Shown here one piece after another: positions 6,099 to 15,365 of a stretch of DNA of 25,686 bases. The position numbers were made by a program, and so were the translations under genes. This DNA is from CAG-390 sp964590755 (lineage in GTDB: Bacteria > Bacillota > Clostridia > Oscillospirales > CAG-272), in contig CAZPYK010000013.1 of NCBI GenBank assembly GCA_964590755.1, positions 1-25,686 of the forward strand, in the 5' to 3' direction. Position 1 is the first letter of the stretch, and each line of letters opens with the position of its first letter. Below the pieces are notes generated by a model. That model was given only the letters and a program-made list of their open reading frames with translations. It was not told the DNA's origin and did not search any database.

Positions 6099-6944
6099 TT
6101 TCCGTACACTTATGTATCATCACGTCACAATCCTACGGTGATGCTTGCGGCGTCGCTGTCGGAAAAAAAGGCTCGCGAGAGAATGGGACTGTTTCGTTTT
6201 GACGGAAAAAAACTGTTCTCCGAAGCTTGCGCCTGCGGGGCGCGAATAGAGTATATTTTTATTCTCGAATCGCATTTTTCGGAGCTTTCCGAATTCGTGA
6301 TCGAATGTATAGAAAAAAATAACACAAGTGTTGCCGGCGGGATAATAGTGCTTTCCGAGGCGGCTTTTTCAAAAATAAGTGAAGAAAAATCGCCGGAAGG
6401 CGTAATAACCGTAGCAAAATATATTGACAAAATCTTTAAAATCGCTACAATAGATAATAAGGCGGAAAAGCTTGCATATGATGCGCTTGCCGCCTCGAAT
6501 AGAATTACAGCGTTTGAGTCGTTGAGAGATCCGGGCAATTTGGGAACGATGATACGCACTGCCGCGGCGCTCGGAACGGACACCCTGATCCTGTCCTCCG
6601 ACTGCGCCGATGTGTATAATCCGAAGACGGTCCGTGCGGCGATGGGGGCGATATTCACCCGACGCATATTGATAGCGGATGACATGCCCGCCGTTGTCGG
6701 GCTTTTGCGCTCCTTGGGGCGCAGGACCGTTGCGGCGGCGCTCACCGAAGACGCGGCGGATGCCCGAAGTCTGGGGCTTTGTTCGCGAGACTGTGTGATA
6801 ATCGGAAACGAAGGGCACGGATTGACCGAAAAGACGATAAGGGCATGTGACGCGGTCGCGATGCTTCCGATGGAGCGCGGCCCGGGCATAGAGTCCCTTA
6901 ATGCCGCTTCTGCGGCGGCGATCTTTATGTGGCTCTGCCTGTAA
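6096..6944 (+). CDS. TrmH/SpoU-family RNA 2'-O-ribose methyltransferase
   Basis: Predicted SAM-dependent methylase acting on rRNA or tRNA ribose. The N-terminal part (about 10-90) resembles the small substrate-binding domain of such enzymes (S-R-H-N-P, then G-L-F-R-F-D-G-K-K-L-F). The C-terminal SPOUT domain has the three knot motifs: L-R-D-P-G-N-L-G-T-M-I-R-T-A, I-I-G-N-E-G-H-G-L and E-S-L-N-A-A-S-A-A-A-I. Length is 282 residues from GTG 6096. I chose this GTG because GGAG (6086-6089) lies 6 nt upstream, exactly as in the related repeat before leuS. The ATG at 6084 overlaps that ribosome-binding site and the ATG at 6009 has none. It lies directly after rplT, a common clostridial arrangement. 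The substrate cannot be assigned from sequence. Confidence 0.88.
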   Translation: MFPYTYVSSRHNPTVMLAASLSEKKARERMGLFRFDGKKLFSEACACGARIEYIFILESHFSELSEFVIECIEKNNTSVAGGIIVLSEAAFSKISEEKSPEGVITVAKYIDKIFKIATIDNKAEKLAYDALAASNRITAFESLRDPGNLGTMIRTAAALGTDTLILSSDCADVYNPKTVRAAMGAIFTRRILIADDMPAVVGLLRSLGRRTVAAALTEDAADARSLGLCSRDCVIIGNEGHGLTEKTIRACDAVAMLPMERGPGIESLNAASAAAIFMWLCL

Positions 6945-6978
6945 CTCGTTTAAGGCAATAAGGACCGAAAAAACCGGA

Positions 6979-7000
6979 GCGCCGCCGCAGTGCGGCGGGA
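6979..7000 (+). repeat. Palindromic start-site repeat, copy B
   Basis: GCCGC (6981-6985, overlapping GCCGCC) faces GCGGC (6992-6996) around CGCAGT. It lies 20-40 bp before the dprA start codon and is followed by a purine-rich GGGGAGAGGGGGA that serves as ribosome-binding site. The palindrome matches copies A, C and D; the 3' flank differs. Confidence 0.6.
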
Positions 7001-7019
7001 TCGGGGAGAGGGGGAAGCT

Positions 7020-8309
7020 ATGGCGTGTGGAATATATGATGTTTGGCTGTCCCTTTGCATGGAGCCGGGGAGATCCTGCCATCAACGTATTTTTGAGATC
7101 TTCGGGTCGTCATATGGCGCTTACAGTGCGACTTCCGAGGAGGTAGAAAAGGCTGAGCTGCCCGAAGCTGTGACCGAAAAGCTTTGTCAAAAGAGTCTTG
7201 CACGTTCCGTTGCGATAATGGATTATTGCACACGTGCCGGAGTTATGCCGGTGCTTGAAGGAGACCCCGCCTATCCCGAGCGCTTGCTTGAACTTCCCGA
7301 TCCGCCGTTTTTGCTGTATATACGCGGCAGGATGCCCGATATCGAGCATATGCTTGCAATTTCAGTGGTGGGTACTCGTACCATGAGCGAATACGGGATG
7401 AAGACGGCGTATAAAATATCCTATGAGCTGAGCGCGGCGGGCGTGGTTGTCATCAGCGGGATGGCGCTCGGAATAGACAGCATTGCCGCGTGTGCGGCGT
7501 TGGATGCGGGAGGCACCACTCTGGCGGTCCTGGGCTGCGGAGTTGATGTTGCATACCCGTCACAGCACAAAAAGCTAATGGAGCAGATAATCGCAAACGG
7601 TGCGGTGATAAGCGAATTCCCGCCCGGAACTCGTCCCGACGGCAAGAATTTTCCGATACGAAATCGCATAATAAGCGGTTTGAGCATAGGCACCGTCGTG
7701 GTCGAGGCGAACGAGCATTCCGGCGCTTTGATAACGGCGCGGGATGCACTGCTGCAGGGAAGAGACATCTTTGCCGTGCCGGGGAATCTCGGCTCCTCGG
7801 GTGCGGCGGGAACGAATATGCTTATACGCGGAGGCGCGAACATCGCGCTCTCGGCAAGGGATATCCTCGGCACTTACGAGTTTCCGTGGGGTGCATCCAC
7901 CGATCCGACCGCGCTTGCCGCGGCGGAAAGGATATCCGATTATACGGGCGGACTCTTCGAGCGCTACGGCGTGCGTCCGACTGTCGAGTCGTCGACGGAG
8001 CGCGGAGCGGAAAAAACTTCGACATCCGCGGGCTCGGCACTTCGTATATCCTATCCGCGTGACAGACGCGCGAAGGAGAAGCAAGTGTCACAGAGGACCG
8101 ACGCATCCGACTCCGAAAAGAAGGCGATGCCCCGACCCGATGGGGTGCAAGGAAGGATCTACGATGCCATGAAGCCGGGCGAAAAATATTCGGTGGATAA
8201 GCTTATGCGATTGGGCATCGGAATGGGCGAGCTTATGTCGGCGCTGACTCAGCTTGAGATACGCGGGTATGTCGCATCGATGCCCGGCGGCGCGTATATC
8301 AGAAAATGA
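7020..8309 (+). CDS. dprA: DNA-processing protein DprA (Smf)
   Basis: Binds incoming single-stranded DNA and loads RecA during natural transformation; also widespread in bacteria not known to be competent. Of 429 residues, about 1-75 form a SAM/helical N-terminal region. The Rossmann-like DprA core (about 90-300) shows S-V-V-G-T-R (115-120), S-G-M-A-L-G-I-D (146-153), F-P-I-R-N-R-I-I-S-G-L (211-221) and G-A-L-I-T-A (235-240). A low-complexity, charged linker (about 300-375) leads to a winged-helix domain (376-429). The ATG at 7020 is preceded by GGGGGA. The following topA and trmFO genes match the classic dprA-topA-trmFO order. The linker is rich in Ser/Thr/Arg and poorly conserved. Confidence 0.95.
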   Translation: MACGIYDVWLSLCMEPGRSCHQRIFEIFGSSYGAYSATSEEVEKAELPEAVTEKLCQKSLARSVAIMDYCTRAGVMPVLEGDPAYPERLLELPDPPFLLYIRGRMPDIEHMLAISVVGTRTMSEYGMKTAYKISYELSAAGVVVISGMALGIDSIAACAALDAGGTTLAVLGCGVDVAYPSQHKKLMEQIIANGAVISEFPPGTRPDGKNFPIRNRIISGLSIGTVVVEANEHSGALITARDALLQGRDIFAVPGNLGSSGAAGTNMLIRGGANIALSARDILGTYEFPWGASTDPTALAAAERISDYTGGLFERYGVRPTVESSTERGAEKTSTSAGSALRISYPRDRRAKEKQVSQRTDASDSEKKAMPRPDGVQGRIYDAMKPGEKYSVDKLMRLGIGMGELMSALTQLEIRGYVASMPGGAYIRK

Positions 8310-8372
8310 TGAGCTTTGAGCGAGCGGGGCGAGCCGCATCGCACGGTCAAAGCAACCGAAAAAGGAATGGTA

Positions 8373-10769
8373 ATGATAATGGCAAATCTTGTAATAATAG
8401 AGTCACCGTTCAAAGCCACTGCCATAAAGAGCTATCTCGGTTCGGGATATAAGGTGGTGGCGTCCAACGGACACATCCGAGACCTGCCCAAGAGCACGTT
8501 CGGAATAGATATAGAAAATAATTTCGATCCGCATTATATCAATATACGCGGAAAGGCTGATATAATCAATGAGATAAAAAAAGATGCGAAGAACGCAAGC
8601 AAGGTCTATTTCGCGACCGACCCGGATCGCGAGGGCGAGGCGATATCCTGGCATCTTGCCACGGCGCTGGGTATTCCGGTGGAAAAGACCTTGCGCGTGA
8701 CCTTTAATTCGATAACAAAATCGGCGGTCAAGGAGGGGATTAAGAATCCGCGCTCCATTGACATGAATATCGTAAACGCTCAACAGTCTCGCCGACTGCT
8801 TGATCGCATAGTCGGTTACAAGTTGAGCCCATTGCTCTGGAAAAAGATACAGCACGGTCTTTCCGCAGGGCGTGTGCAATCTGTTGCGACCCGCATAATC
8901 GTGGAGCGCGAGGAGGAGATACGCGCTTTCGTTCCCGTGGAGTATTGGACGATCACCGCGCTCCTTTCGGACGGCAACACAGCCTTTACCGTAAAGCTTT
9001 GGGGAGATGCCGACGGCAAGCTTGAGCTTCACAGCGAGGAGGATGCCAACCGCGTGACCGACGGCGTCAAGGGAAAGCAATTTGCGGTCAAAAGCGTGAA
9101 GCGCGGTACCAAACTGAAGGCTCCCGCGCCTCCTTTTATCACCTCCACCATGCAGCAGGAGGCATCGCGCAAGCTGGGCTTCCAGGCATCGCGCACGATG
9201 AAGGTGGCACAAGAGCTGTATGAAGGTATCAATCTCGGCGCGGCGCTCGGCGGAACGCAGGGTCTTATCACATACATGAGAACCGATTCTCAGCGCGTTG
9301 CCGAGGAGGCTCAGGATGCGGCACGTGCCTTGATAACCAAGAAGTACGGCGCGGAATATTGCCCGTCCACGCCGCGCAATTATAAGTCAAACAAGTCGGC
9401 GCAGGATGCCCACGAGGCCATACGTCCCGCTAAGGTCGAGCTTGAGCCCGCCGCGGTGCGCGCGCACCTTTCGCCCGATCAATATAAGCTCTATAAGCTC
9501 ATTTGGGAGAGATTCGTCTCAAGCCAGATGGAATCCGCGCGGCTTGCCACACTGGCTGTGGAGCTTGAATGCGGCGGATATATCTTCCGCACGGGCGGAT
9601 ATACCGTTACCTTCCCGGGTTATATGGCGGTATATGAGGAATCATCCGACGATCAAAAGCGCGGAGACGAGGACGGCGACAGTGCGCGCATTCCCGAGCT
9701 GACCGAGGGGCAGCTGCTTGAGCAGCGCGAGGTGAATGCTCAAAAGCATTTTACCGAAGCACCGCCGAGATATAACGATGCGACTCTCGTCAGATTCCTT
9801 GAAGAAAAGGGAATCGGCAGACCGAGCACCTTCGCGACTATTATTTCCACCATAATCTCCCGCGGATATGTCAACCGCGAGGGTAAATCGCTGGTTCCCA
9901 CCAAACTCGGCGAGGTCACGACCGAGCTGATGAAGGAGAGCTTTGCAGACATAGTGGATTACAAATTCACCGCCAATATCGAAAACGAGCTGGACTCCAT
10001 AGAGCGCGGGGAGACATCGATGCAGGATGTGCTTTCGGACTTTTGGAGCGGATTTTCTCTTGAGCTTGAAAGAGCGGAGGAGAAGCTCAAAAACGAAAAG
10101 CTGGCACTTTCGCCCGAGCTTACCGATATCGTCTGCGACAAATGCGGCGCGACCATGGTGATAAGAAGCGGAAGGTTCGGTAAATTTGCGGCGTGTCCGA
10201 ATTATCCCAAGTGCCGCAACACAAAGGCGCTCAATCCGGACGGCACGGTGAAGACCGAGCCGGCGGAAAAGCCCGAGCCGATACCCGGCATGGTATGCGA
10301 GATCTGCGGCGGACCGATGGTGAAGCGTCGCGGCAGATACGGAAGCTTTTTTGCATGCGCAAATTATCCGACATGCAAGTTCATCAAAAAGACGGAAAAA
10401 CAGCTTGATGGCGTAAAGTGTCCGAAATGCGGCGGCAGGATATTGATAAAGCACGGCAGAAACAGATCGGTATTTTACAGCTGTGAGAATTATCCGAAAT
10501 GCGACTATTCCACATGGGAGCTTCCGCTTACCGAGAAATGTCCCGCTTGCGGCAGCATGCTGTTCCGTAAAAGGATACGCGGCGGCGATTTTGAGGTCGT
10601 TTGCCATGCCGAGGGGTGCGGCTACAAGCGCGTGGACGCTCAAACGGAGGGCAAGGATTGCTCCTATGATGAGGAGAAACGTTATACCTCGGATGAGCCG
10701 ATCGAGCTTCCCGAGGGCTTTGACACCGAATTGCCTCCGCCGCCGAGCGACGAGGATGCACCCTTCTGA
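8373..10769 (+). CDS. topA: DNA topoisomerase I (type IA)
   Basis: Relaxes negative supercoils by cutting one strand through a 5'-phosphotyrosine link. The 798 residues begin with the Toprim domain (L-V-I-I-E-S-P-F-K-A, then A-T-D-P-D-R-E-G-E-A). The active-site region I-T-Y-M-R-T-D-S holds the catalytic Tyr at about residue 301. The C-terminus has four zinc-ribbon repeats with Cys pairs, beginning near 10135, 10299, 10418 and 10540, and ends with an acidic Pro-rich tail. The usual S-P-A-K-A reads S-P-F-K-A here, a small departure. Start choice: AAGGA (8362-8366) fits ATG 8373 (6-nt gap) better than ATG 8379, which gives the family-like M-A-N-L; the two differ by two residues. It follows dprA by 63 bp. 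Confidence 0.96.
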   Translation: MIMANLVIIESPFKATAIKSYLGSGYKVVASNGHIRDLPKSTFGIDIENNFDPHYINIRGKADIINEIKKDAKNASKVYFATDPDREGEAISWHLATALGIPVEKTLRVTFNSITKSAVKEGIKNPRSIDMNIVNAQQSRRLLDRIVGYKLSPLLWKKIQHGLSAGRVQSVATRIIVEREEEIRAFVPVEYWTITALLSDGNTAFTVKLWGDADGKLELHSEEDANRVTDGVKGKQFAVKSVKRGTKLKAPAPPFITSTMQQEASRKLGFQASRTMKVAQELYEGINLGAALGGTQGLITYMRTDSQRVAEEAQDAARALITKKYGAEYCPSTPRNYKSNKSAQDAHEAIRPAKVELEPAAVRAHLSPDQYKLYKLIWERFVSSQMESARLATLAVELECGGYIFRTGGYTVTFPGYMAVYEESSDDQKRGDEDGDSARIPELTEGQLLEQREVNAQKHFTEAPPRYNDATLVRFLEEKGIGRPSTFATIISTIISRGYVNREGKSLVPTKLGEVTTELMKESFADIVDYKFTANIENELDSIERGETSMQDVLSDFWSGFSLELERAEEKLKNEKLALSPELTDIVCDKCGATMVIRSGRFGKFAACPNYPKCRNTKALNPDGTVKTEPAEKPEPIPGMVCEICGGPMVKRRGRYGSFFACANYPTCKFIKKTEKQLDGVKCPKCGGRILIKHGRNRSVFYSCENYPKCDYSTWELPLTEKCPACGSMLFRKRIRGGDFEVVCHAEGCGYKRVDAQTEGKDCSYDEEKRYTSDEPIELPEGFDTELPPPPSDEDAPF

Positions 10770-10852
10770 GCTCCGACTCAAAGTGTTGCGACCGAAGACA
10801 ATAAATGAATCAAGGAGACCGATGCCGTTTGCCGGTTGCCGTTTGAAGCGGC

Positions 10853-10883
10853 ATCCTGCGGCGGCATCGGAAGGATCGATATG
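10853..10883 (+). repeat. Degenerate start-site repeat, copy E
   Basis: TGCGGCGGCATCGGAAGG before trmFO resembles the 3' half of copy B, and GGATCGATATG resembles the end of copy D. The left arm of the palindrome is lost or diverged. This is a weak match. Confidence 0.3.
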
Positions 10884-12218
10884 GATCACATAAATGTATA
10901 CGGAGCGGGGCTTGCGGGCTGTGAAGCGGCATGGCAGGCGGCGCGGAGAGGCATTAAGGTCAAGCTGTATGAGATGAAGCCGAAAAGCTTTACTCCCGCG
11001 CACCGTTCCGATAAATTCTGCGAGCTTGTTTGCTCAAATTCACTGCGCTCCGACAGCGTGTCAAACGCGGTGGGGCTTCTCAAGGAGGAGCTGCGCAGGC
11101 TTTCCTCACTCGTCATGGAGGCGGCGGATGCATGCCGCGTGCCTGCGGGCTCGGCGCTCGCGGTGGACAGAGAACAGTTCTCCTCCTATGTCACCGAGCG
11201 ATTGCTGTCGCATCCGCTGGTGGAATACATTCCCGCCGAGGTGAGCTCGGTGCCGGACGGAGAAATAACGATAATTGCCACCGGACCGCTGACGTCGTCG
11301 GCAATGGCTGATTATATCGCGGGCGAGCTCGGCTGTGCCGGATTGCACTTCTTTGATGCCGCCGCTCCGATAGTGGACGGAGAGACGATAAACAAGGATA
11401 TTGCGTTTTATGCTTCTCGTTACGGCAAGGGGGATGCGGATTATCTCAACTGCCCCATGACGCGCGAGCAGTACGATGCCTTTTATGATGCGCTTGTACA
11501 TGCCCGAGAGGCGGAGCTGCACGATTTCGATCGCGAAGAGCAAAAGGATCTTACCGTGTTTGAGGGCTGTATGCCCGTCGAGGTGATGGCGCGTCGCGGG
11601 CGTGACACGCTTCGTTTCGGACCGCTGAAGCCGGTCGGGCTTTCCGACCCGAGGCATCCCGATGTGCGGGAACACTATGCGGTCGTTCAGCTGCGTAAGG
11701 AAAACAAAGAGGGGACCATGTTCAATTTGGTGGGCTTTCAAACTCACCTCGCCTTTCCCGAACAGAAAAGAGTTTTTTCGATGATCCCCGGTCTTGAGGA
11801 TGCGGATTTTTTGCGTTACGGTGTAATGCACAGAAATACTTATTTGGATTCTCCCGGCAAGCTTGACGAGAACTATGGATTGATATCACGTCCCGGTGTA
11901 TATTTTGCCGGTCAGATGACAGGTGTCGAGGGATATGTTGAATCCGCGGCGTCCGGGCTCGTCGCGGGTGTTGCGGCGGTGCGTCGGCTGAGAGGCGATG
12001 CGCCCATCGACTTTACGCGCAGAACGATGCTCGGAGCCATGGCGTCATATGTCGCGCACGGCGGAGAGGGCGGATCGTTTGTTCCGATGAACGCCAATTT
12101 CGGCATCGTCGAGCCGCTTGCCGAGCGTGTGCGCGGCGGAAAAAAGGCGCGCGGCGAGGCTTATGCCGCATGTGCGCTTGACGAACTTGACGGAATGCTT
12201 AATGAAATATTGAAATAA
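10881..12218 (+). CDS. trmFO: TrmFO, folate-dependent tRNA (uracil-54-C5) methyltransferase
   Basis: FAD protein that makes ribothymidine at tRNA position 54 using 5,10-methylenetetrahydrofolate. The 445 residues begin with a dinucleotide-binding fold (V-Y-G-A-G-L-A-G-C-E-A-A). Family hallmarks follow: C-E-L-V-C-S-N-S-L-R-S (52-62), L-N-C-P-M-T-R-E-Q-Y (191-200), F-E-G-C-M-P-V-E-V-M-A-R-R-G and V-Y-F-A-G-Q-M-T-G-V-E-G-Y. The conserved cysteines in C-S-N-S and F-E-G-C are present. The ATG at 10881 follows AAGGA (10871-10875). It belongs to the dprA-topA-trmFO cluster. The downstream xerC/hslVU genes often seen in Bacilli are missing; plsX follows after 12 bp instead. Confidence 0.97.
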   Translation: MDHINVYGAGLAGCEAAWQAARRGIKVKLYEMKPKSFTPAHRSDKFCELVCSNSLRSDSVSNAVGLLKEELRRLSSLVMEAADACRVPAGSALAVDREQFSSYVTERLLSHPLVEYIPAEVSSVPDGEITIIATGPLTSSAMADYIAGELGCAGLHFFDAAAPIVDGETINKDIAFYASRYGKGDADYLNCPMTREQYDAFYDALVHAREAELHDFDREEQKDLTVFEGCMPVEVMARRGRDTLRFGPLKPVGLSDPRHPDVREHYAVVQLRKENKEGTMFNLVGFQTHLAFPEQKRVFSMIPGLEDADFLRYGVMHRNTYLDSPGKLDENYGLISRPGVYFAGQMTGVEGYVESAASGLVAGVAAVRRLRGDAPIDFTRRTMLGAMASYVAHGGEGGSFVPMNANFGIVEPLAERVRGGKKARGEAYAACALDELDGMLNEILK

Positions 12219-12230
12219 TTAAGGGTCGAT

Positions 12231-13313
12231 ATGATTATTATAGTTGATTGCATGGGCGGCGACAATGCGCCGAGAGAGGTGGTTCGCGGTGCGTATCTTG
12301 CGTCGCTTGAATATAACGCCAGCTATGTTTTGGTTGGAGATCGTGCGGCTATAGAAAAGGTCGCCGCCGAGGATGGGATCGATCTGAGGCGCTTTGATAT
12401 CGTGAATGCCGAGACGGTCATAGAGATGACCGATGACCCCGTGTCGGTAGTGCGGGCGAAGAACGATTCCTCAATGAGCGTTGCGTTGCGTCTGCTTGCC
12501 GATGGGCGCGGAGACGCGGTGGTGTCCACGGGAAATACAGGAGCGCTCTTTACGGGGGCAACGCTTATAGTGCGCAAGATAAAGGGCGTCAGGCGCGCCG
12601 CCATTGCCAGCATCCTGCCGATGACTCCGCCGGTCATGCTGCTTGATTCGGGCGCCAACATATCGGTGACAGACGAATATATGGAACAATTTGCCGTCAT
12701 GGGCAGTGTGTTCATGCAAAAGGTGCACGGTCTTTCCGCACCGCGCGTGGGACTTTTGAACAACGGTGCCGAGGATTGCAAGGGGACCGAGCTTCAGCTG
12801 AAGAGCTATAAGCGTCTTTCCGAGCAGCCGAGCATCAATTTTGTCGGCAATGTCGAAGCGGATAAGCTTCCCAAAAATGCCTGTGATGTGCTTGTGGCCG
12901 ACGGCTTTACGGGAAATGTCCTTCTCAAATGCGTTGAGGGCATGGGTAAGCTGATGCTTTCGACGATGAAGGATATTTTTTATGCAGATGCGGTGTCGAA
13001 GCTTTCCGGCTTGCTGATAAAGGGCAAGATCTCGGATGTAAAGAAGCGCTTTGATTCGTCGGAATACGGAGGTGCGCCGTTGCTCGGAATATCCAAGCCG
13101 GTTATCAAGGCGCACGGCTCCTCGGATGCCAAGGCGGTGAAGAATGCGATCCGACAGGCTATCAATTATGCCAACACGGGCGTGATAATGAGTATAGCGC
13201 GTGAGATAAAGACCTTCGGCTCCGAGGTCGGCTCAAGCTCGCGCGGTGCCGATGCTGCGGCGGATAAAAATAAGGTCGAAGAGACAAATAAAACCGAAAC
13301 AAGCGGATCTTGA
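12231..13313 (+). CDS. plsX: Phosphate acyltransferase PlsX
   Basis: Makes acyl-phosphate from acyl-ACP, the first step of phospholipid synthesis with PlsY; peripheral membrane enzyme. Length is 360 residues against about 330 for the family; the extra residues are a charged, Lys/Glu/Thr-rich tail (about 330-360). Motifs are I-V-D-C-M-G-G-D-N-A-P near the start, V-S-T-G-N-T-G-A-L, L-L-D-S-G-A-N and V-A-D-G-F-T-G-N-V. The ATG at 12231 is preceded by AAGGG with a 5-nt gap, only 12 bp after trmFO, so the two are probably cotranscribed. It is followed by rnc without the acyl carrier protein gene acpP that usually stands between them. Confidence 0.97.
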   Translation: MIIIVDCMGGDNAPREVVRGAYLASLEYNASYVLVGDRAAIEKVAAEDGIDLRRFDIVNAETVIEMTDDPVSVVRAKNDSSMSVALRLLADGRGDAVVSTGNTGALFTGATLIVRKIKGVRRAAIASILPMTPPVMLLDSGANISVTDEYMEQFAVMGSVFMQKVHGLSAPRVGLLNNGAEDCKGTELQLKSYKRLSEQPSINFVGNVEADKLPKNACDVLVADGFTGNVLLKCVEGMGKLMLSTMKDIFYADAVSKLSGLLIKGKISDVKKRFDSSEYGGAPLLGISKPVIKAHGSSDAKAVKNAIRQAINYANTGVIMSIAREIKTFGSEVGSSSRGADAAADKNKVEETNKTETSGS

Positions 13314-13401
13314 CTTCGCGGATGCTTGAGACGCAGAGAACAAGATCGCGGACGAGCTTTCGCTTCGATCGCGGCTATGTGCGAAAGGTATGGTCAAATA
13401 A

Positions 13402-14157
13402 ATGAGCTTTGAAAACAATAATATATCCGGTGAATCTGTTGGCGTCGACCGTATGCTGCCGGAAAAGGTAAATCGGCTCGAGGAGAGAATAGGGCATCGC
13501 TTTCGGAACAGACGTCTGTTGCTTGAGGCGCTGACGCACTCCTCCTTTTCGAACGAGCATCGCGGCATAAGACTGCCGTGCAACGAGCGGCTTGAATTTC
13601 TGGGAGATTCGGTGCTGTCGGTCATAACCAGCGAGCATATTTTTATCCGCTTTCCCGACAATCCGGAGGGCGAGCTGACACGTATGCGCGCCGAGTTGGT
13701 ATGCGAAAAGGCGCTTGCCGTGTATGCCGGAGAGATAGAGCTTGGCAGCTATCTGTTGCTCGGTCACGGTGAGGAGAAGGGCGGCGGCAGAGAGAGAAGA
13801 TCGATACTTGCCGATGCCTTTGAGGCACTCATAGCAGCCGTGTATCTTGATTCGGCGGACGGTAAGTCCGAGGTGGAAAGATATCTTTTGCCGCTTATCG
13901 ACGATATGATGAACGAAATACTGCGCATGTGGCACGGAGCGGATTACAAAACTCTGCTTCAACAGCTGATCCAGCGCTCGGAGGGCGAGCTGCTGGAATA
14001 TGTGACGGTAGAAGCCTCGGGTCCCGATCATGATAAGACCTTCAAGGTCGAGGCGCGTCTCAATTCGAACATAATCGGCACCGGGATCGCACACAGCAAG
14101 CGTGAGGCAGAGCAGGAGGCGGCGCACAGAGCGCTTGAGCTCTTCGGCGAGCTTTGA
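13402..14157 (+). CDS. rnc: Ribonuclease III
   Basis: Cuts double-stranded RNA in rRNA and mRNA maturation. The 251 residues comprise the catalytic domain with the signature N-E-R-L-E-F-L-G-D-S-V-L (61-72) and A-D-A-F-E-A (137-142), giving the metal-binding acidic residues Glu67, Asp138 and Glu141. A double-stranded RNA-binding domain follows (about 183-250, D-Y-K-T-L-L-Q ... K-R-E-A-E-Q-E-A-A). The first 17 residues are poorly conserved. The ATG at 13402 has only a distant AAAGG (13384-13388), while ATG 13453 is a possible shorter start. It precedes the radical SAM, smc and ftsY genes, the standard clostridial arrangement. Confidence 0.96.
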   Translation: MSFENNNISGESVGVDRMLPEKVNRLEERIGHRFRNRRLLLEALTHSSFSNEHRGIRLPCNERLEFLGDSVLSVITSEHIFIRFPDNPEGELTRMRAELVCEKALAVYAGEIELGSYLLLGHGEEKGGGRERRSILADAFEALIAAVYLDSADGKSEVERYLLPLIDDMMNEILRMWHGADYKTLLQQLIQRSEGELLEYVTVEASGPDHDKTFKVEARLNSNIIGTGIAHSKREAEQEAAHRALELFGEL

Positions 14158-14174
14158 TCGGATCTGCGATCTTT

Positions 14175-14201
14175 GCGGAGTTCCGAAGCTCGGTGCTCCG
14201 C
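14175..14201 (+). terminator. Hairpin after rnc
   Basis: GCGGAG (14175-14180) pairs with CTCCGC (14196-14201), with an inner CCGA/TCGG stem. Only TGTTTGCG follows, so termination is uncertain; it could be an RNA-processing or RNase III-type site in the 109-bp gap before the radical SAM gene. Confidence 0.35.
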
Positions 14202-14266
14202 TGTTTGCGATAAATGCGCAAGAGCGGCATTGACAGTCAACAAAACGGGAACGAATCAGTAGAACA

Positions 14267-15307
14267 ATGAAACATATAAATATACCGGTCTTCATTCCGC
14301 ATTTGGGGTGCCCAAACGCATGCGTTTTTTGCAATCAGAGGACGATATCCGGCACATCCGACTTTCGCGAGGAGAGTGTGCGCGACATCATTGAGACCGC
14401 GCTTGCCACAGTGCCGGCGGACAGCGAGGTCGAAATAGCGTTTTTCGGAGGCTCCTTCACGGGTATAGACCGCGAGCTTATGATACGTCTTTTGACGCTT
14501 GCGGACGAATATACCGAAAGCGGCAGAGTGGGGGCACTCAGATGCTCAACACGCCCGGATTACATAAATGATGAGATATTGAGAATACTTGCCGAGCATC
14601 ACATGACCACCGTTGAGTTGGGCATTCAAAGCACCTGCGACGAGGTGCTTGCGGCAAGTCGGAGAGGGCACTCCGCCGAGGCATCGCGACGCGCGTGTCT
14701 TGCCGTCAAGGCCGCGGGAATGCGTCTTGTCGGGCAGATGATGATCGGGCTTCCCGATGCCGACGAGGCAAGCGAGATAAAAACAGCCGAGGATATCTGC
14801 GCATGGGGCGCCGATGCCGCGCGTGTCTATCCGACCGTCGTTTTTCGCGACACCGAACTTGCCGGCATGGCACAAAAAGGCGCTTATATGCCGCTTGACT
14901 ATCGCACCGCCGCATGGCGAACGGCGTCGGTACTTGATGTGTTTGACAGGGCGGCGGTCTCCGTGATACGTGTCGGGCTTTGCTCGGGTGAGGGATTGAC
15001 CTCGTCGGACACGGTGGTTGGTGGCGCAAATCACCCCGCAATGGGGGAGCTTGCCATGAGCGAGCTTTTTCTGCGCAGAATAGTCGCCGCGGCGGATGCA
15101 AGCCTTGCCGCTCGGACGGATCCGATCGACGGACAGAATATGTATATATATGTGAGTCGCGGAGCCACCTCGCGCGCCGTGGGACAACACAGAAGCAATA
15201 TCAAGCTGCTCAGCGACAAATATTGCCGAGAATACGGAATAAATCGGATAATGGTGCTTGAAAGTCGCGAGCTTTTGGGATATAATATTAAAATAGACAT
15301 AATATAA
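14267..15307 (+). CDS. Elp3-like radical SAM protein of the rnc-smc cluster
   Basis: Predicted 4Fe-4S radical SAM enzyme. The cluster motif is C-P-N-A-C-V-F-C (Cys15, Cys19, Cys22). A SAM-binding F-F-G-G-S-F-T-G-I follows at about residue 64, with an E-L-G-I-Q-S strand near 125, and the C-terminal part has the extension seen in Elp3-type proteins. Length is 346 residues. No acetyltransferase domain follows, so this is not full-length Elp3. Its position between rnc and smc is conserved in many Clostridia, but the substrate is unknown as far as I can tell; tRNA modification is a guess from the family. The ribosome-binding site before ATG 14267 is weak. Confidence 0.85.
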   Translation: MKHINIPVFIPHLGCPNACVFCNQRTISGTSDFREESVRDIIETALATVPADSEVEIAFFGGSFTGIDRELMIRLLTLADEYTESGRVGALRCSTRPDYINDEILRILAEHHMTTVELGIQSTCDEVLAASRRGHSAEASRRACLAVKAAGMRLVGQMMIGLPDADEASEIKTAEDICAWGADAARVYPTVVFRDTELAGMAQKGAYMPLDYRTAAWRTASVLDVFDRAAVSVIRVGLCSGEGLTSSDTVVGGANHPAMGELAMSELFLRRIVAAADASLAARTDPIDGQNMYIYVSRGATSRAVGQHRSNIKLLSDKYCREYGINRIMVLESRELLGYNIKIDII

Positions 15308-15365
15308 AAGGTTGACAAAATAATATGCACGCAAAAGAGGTGTGCAAGAACAACGGAGGCGTCCT

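Noticed and set aside
13390..13401. Three-codon minicistron (ATG GTC AAA TAA) abutting the rnc ATG
   Set aside because: AAAGG lies almost against its ATG, too close for initiation; probably chance.
14230..14258. TTGACA at 14230 as a promoter for the radical SAM gene
   Set aside because: The sequence 17 bp downstream is GAATCA, a poor -10 box.
15312..15340. TTGACA at 15312 as a promoter for smc
   Set aside because: No acceptable -10 box 16-18 bp downstream; the nearest TATGCA is too close.
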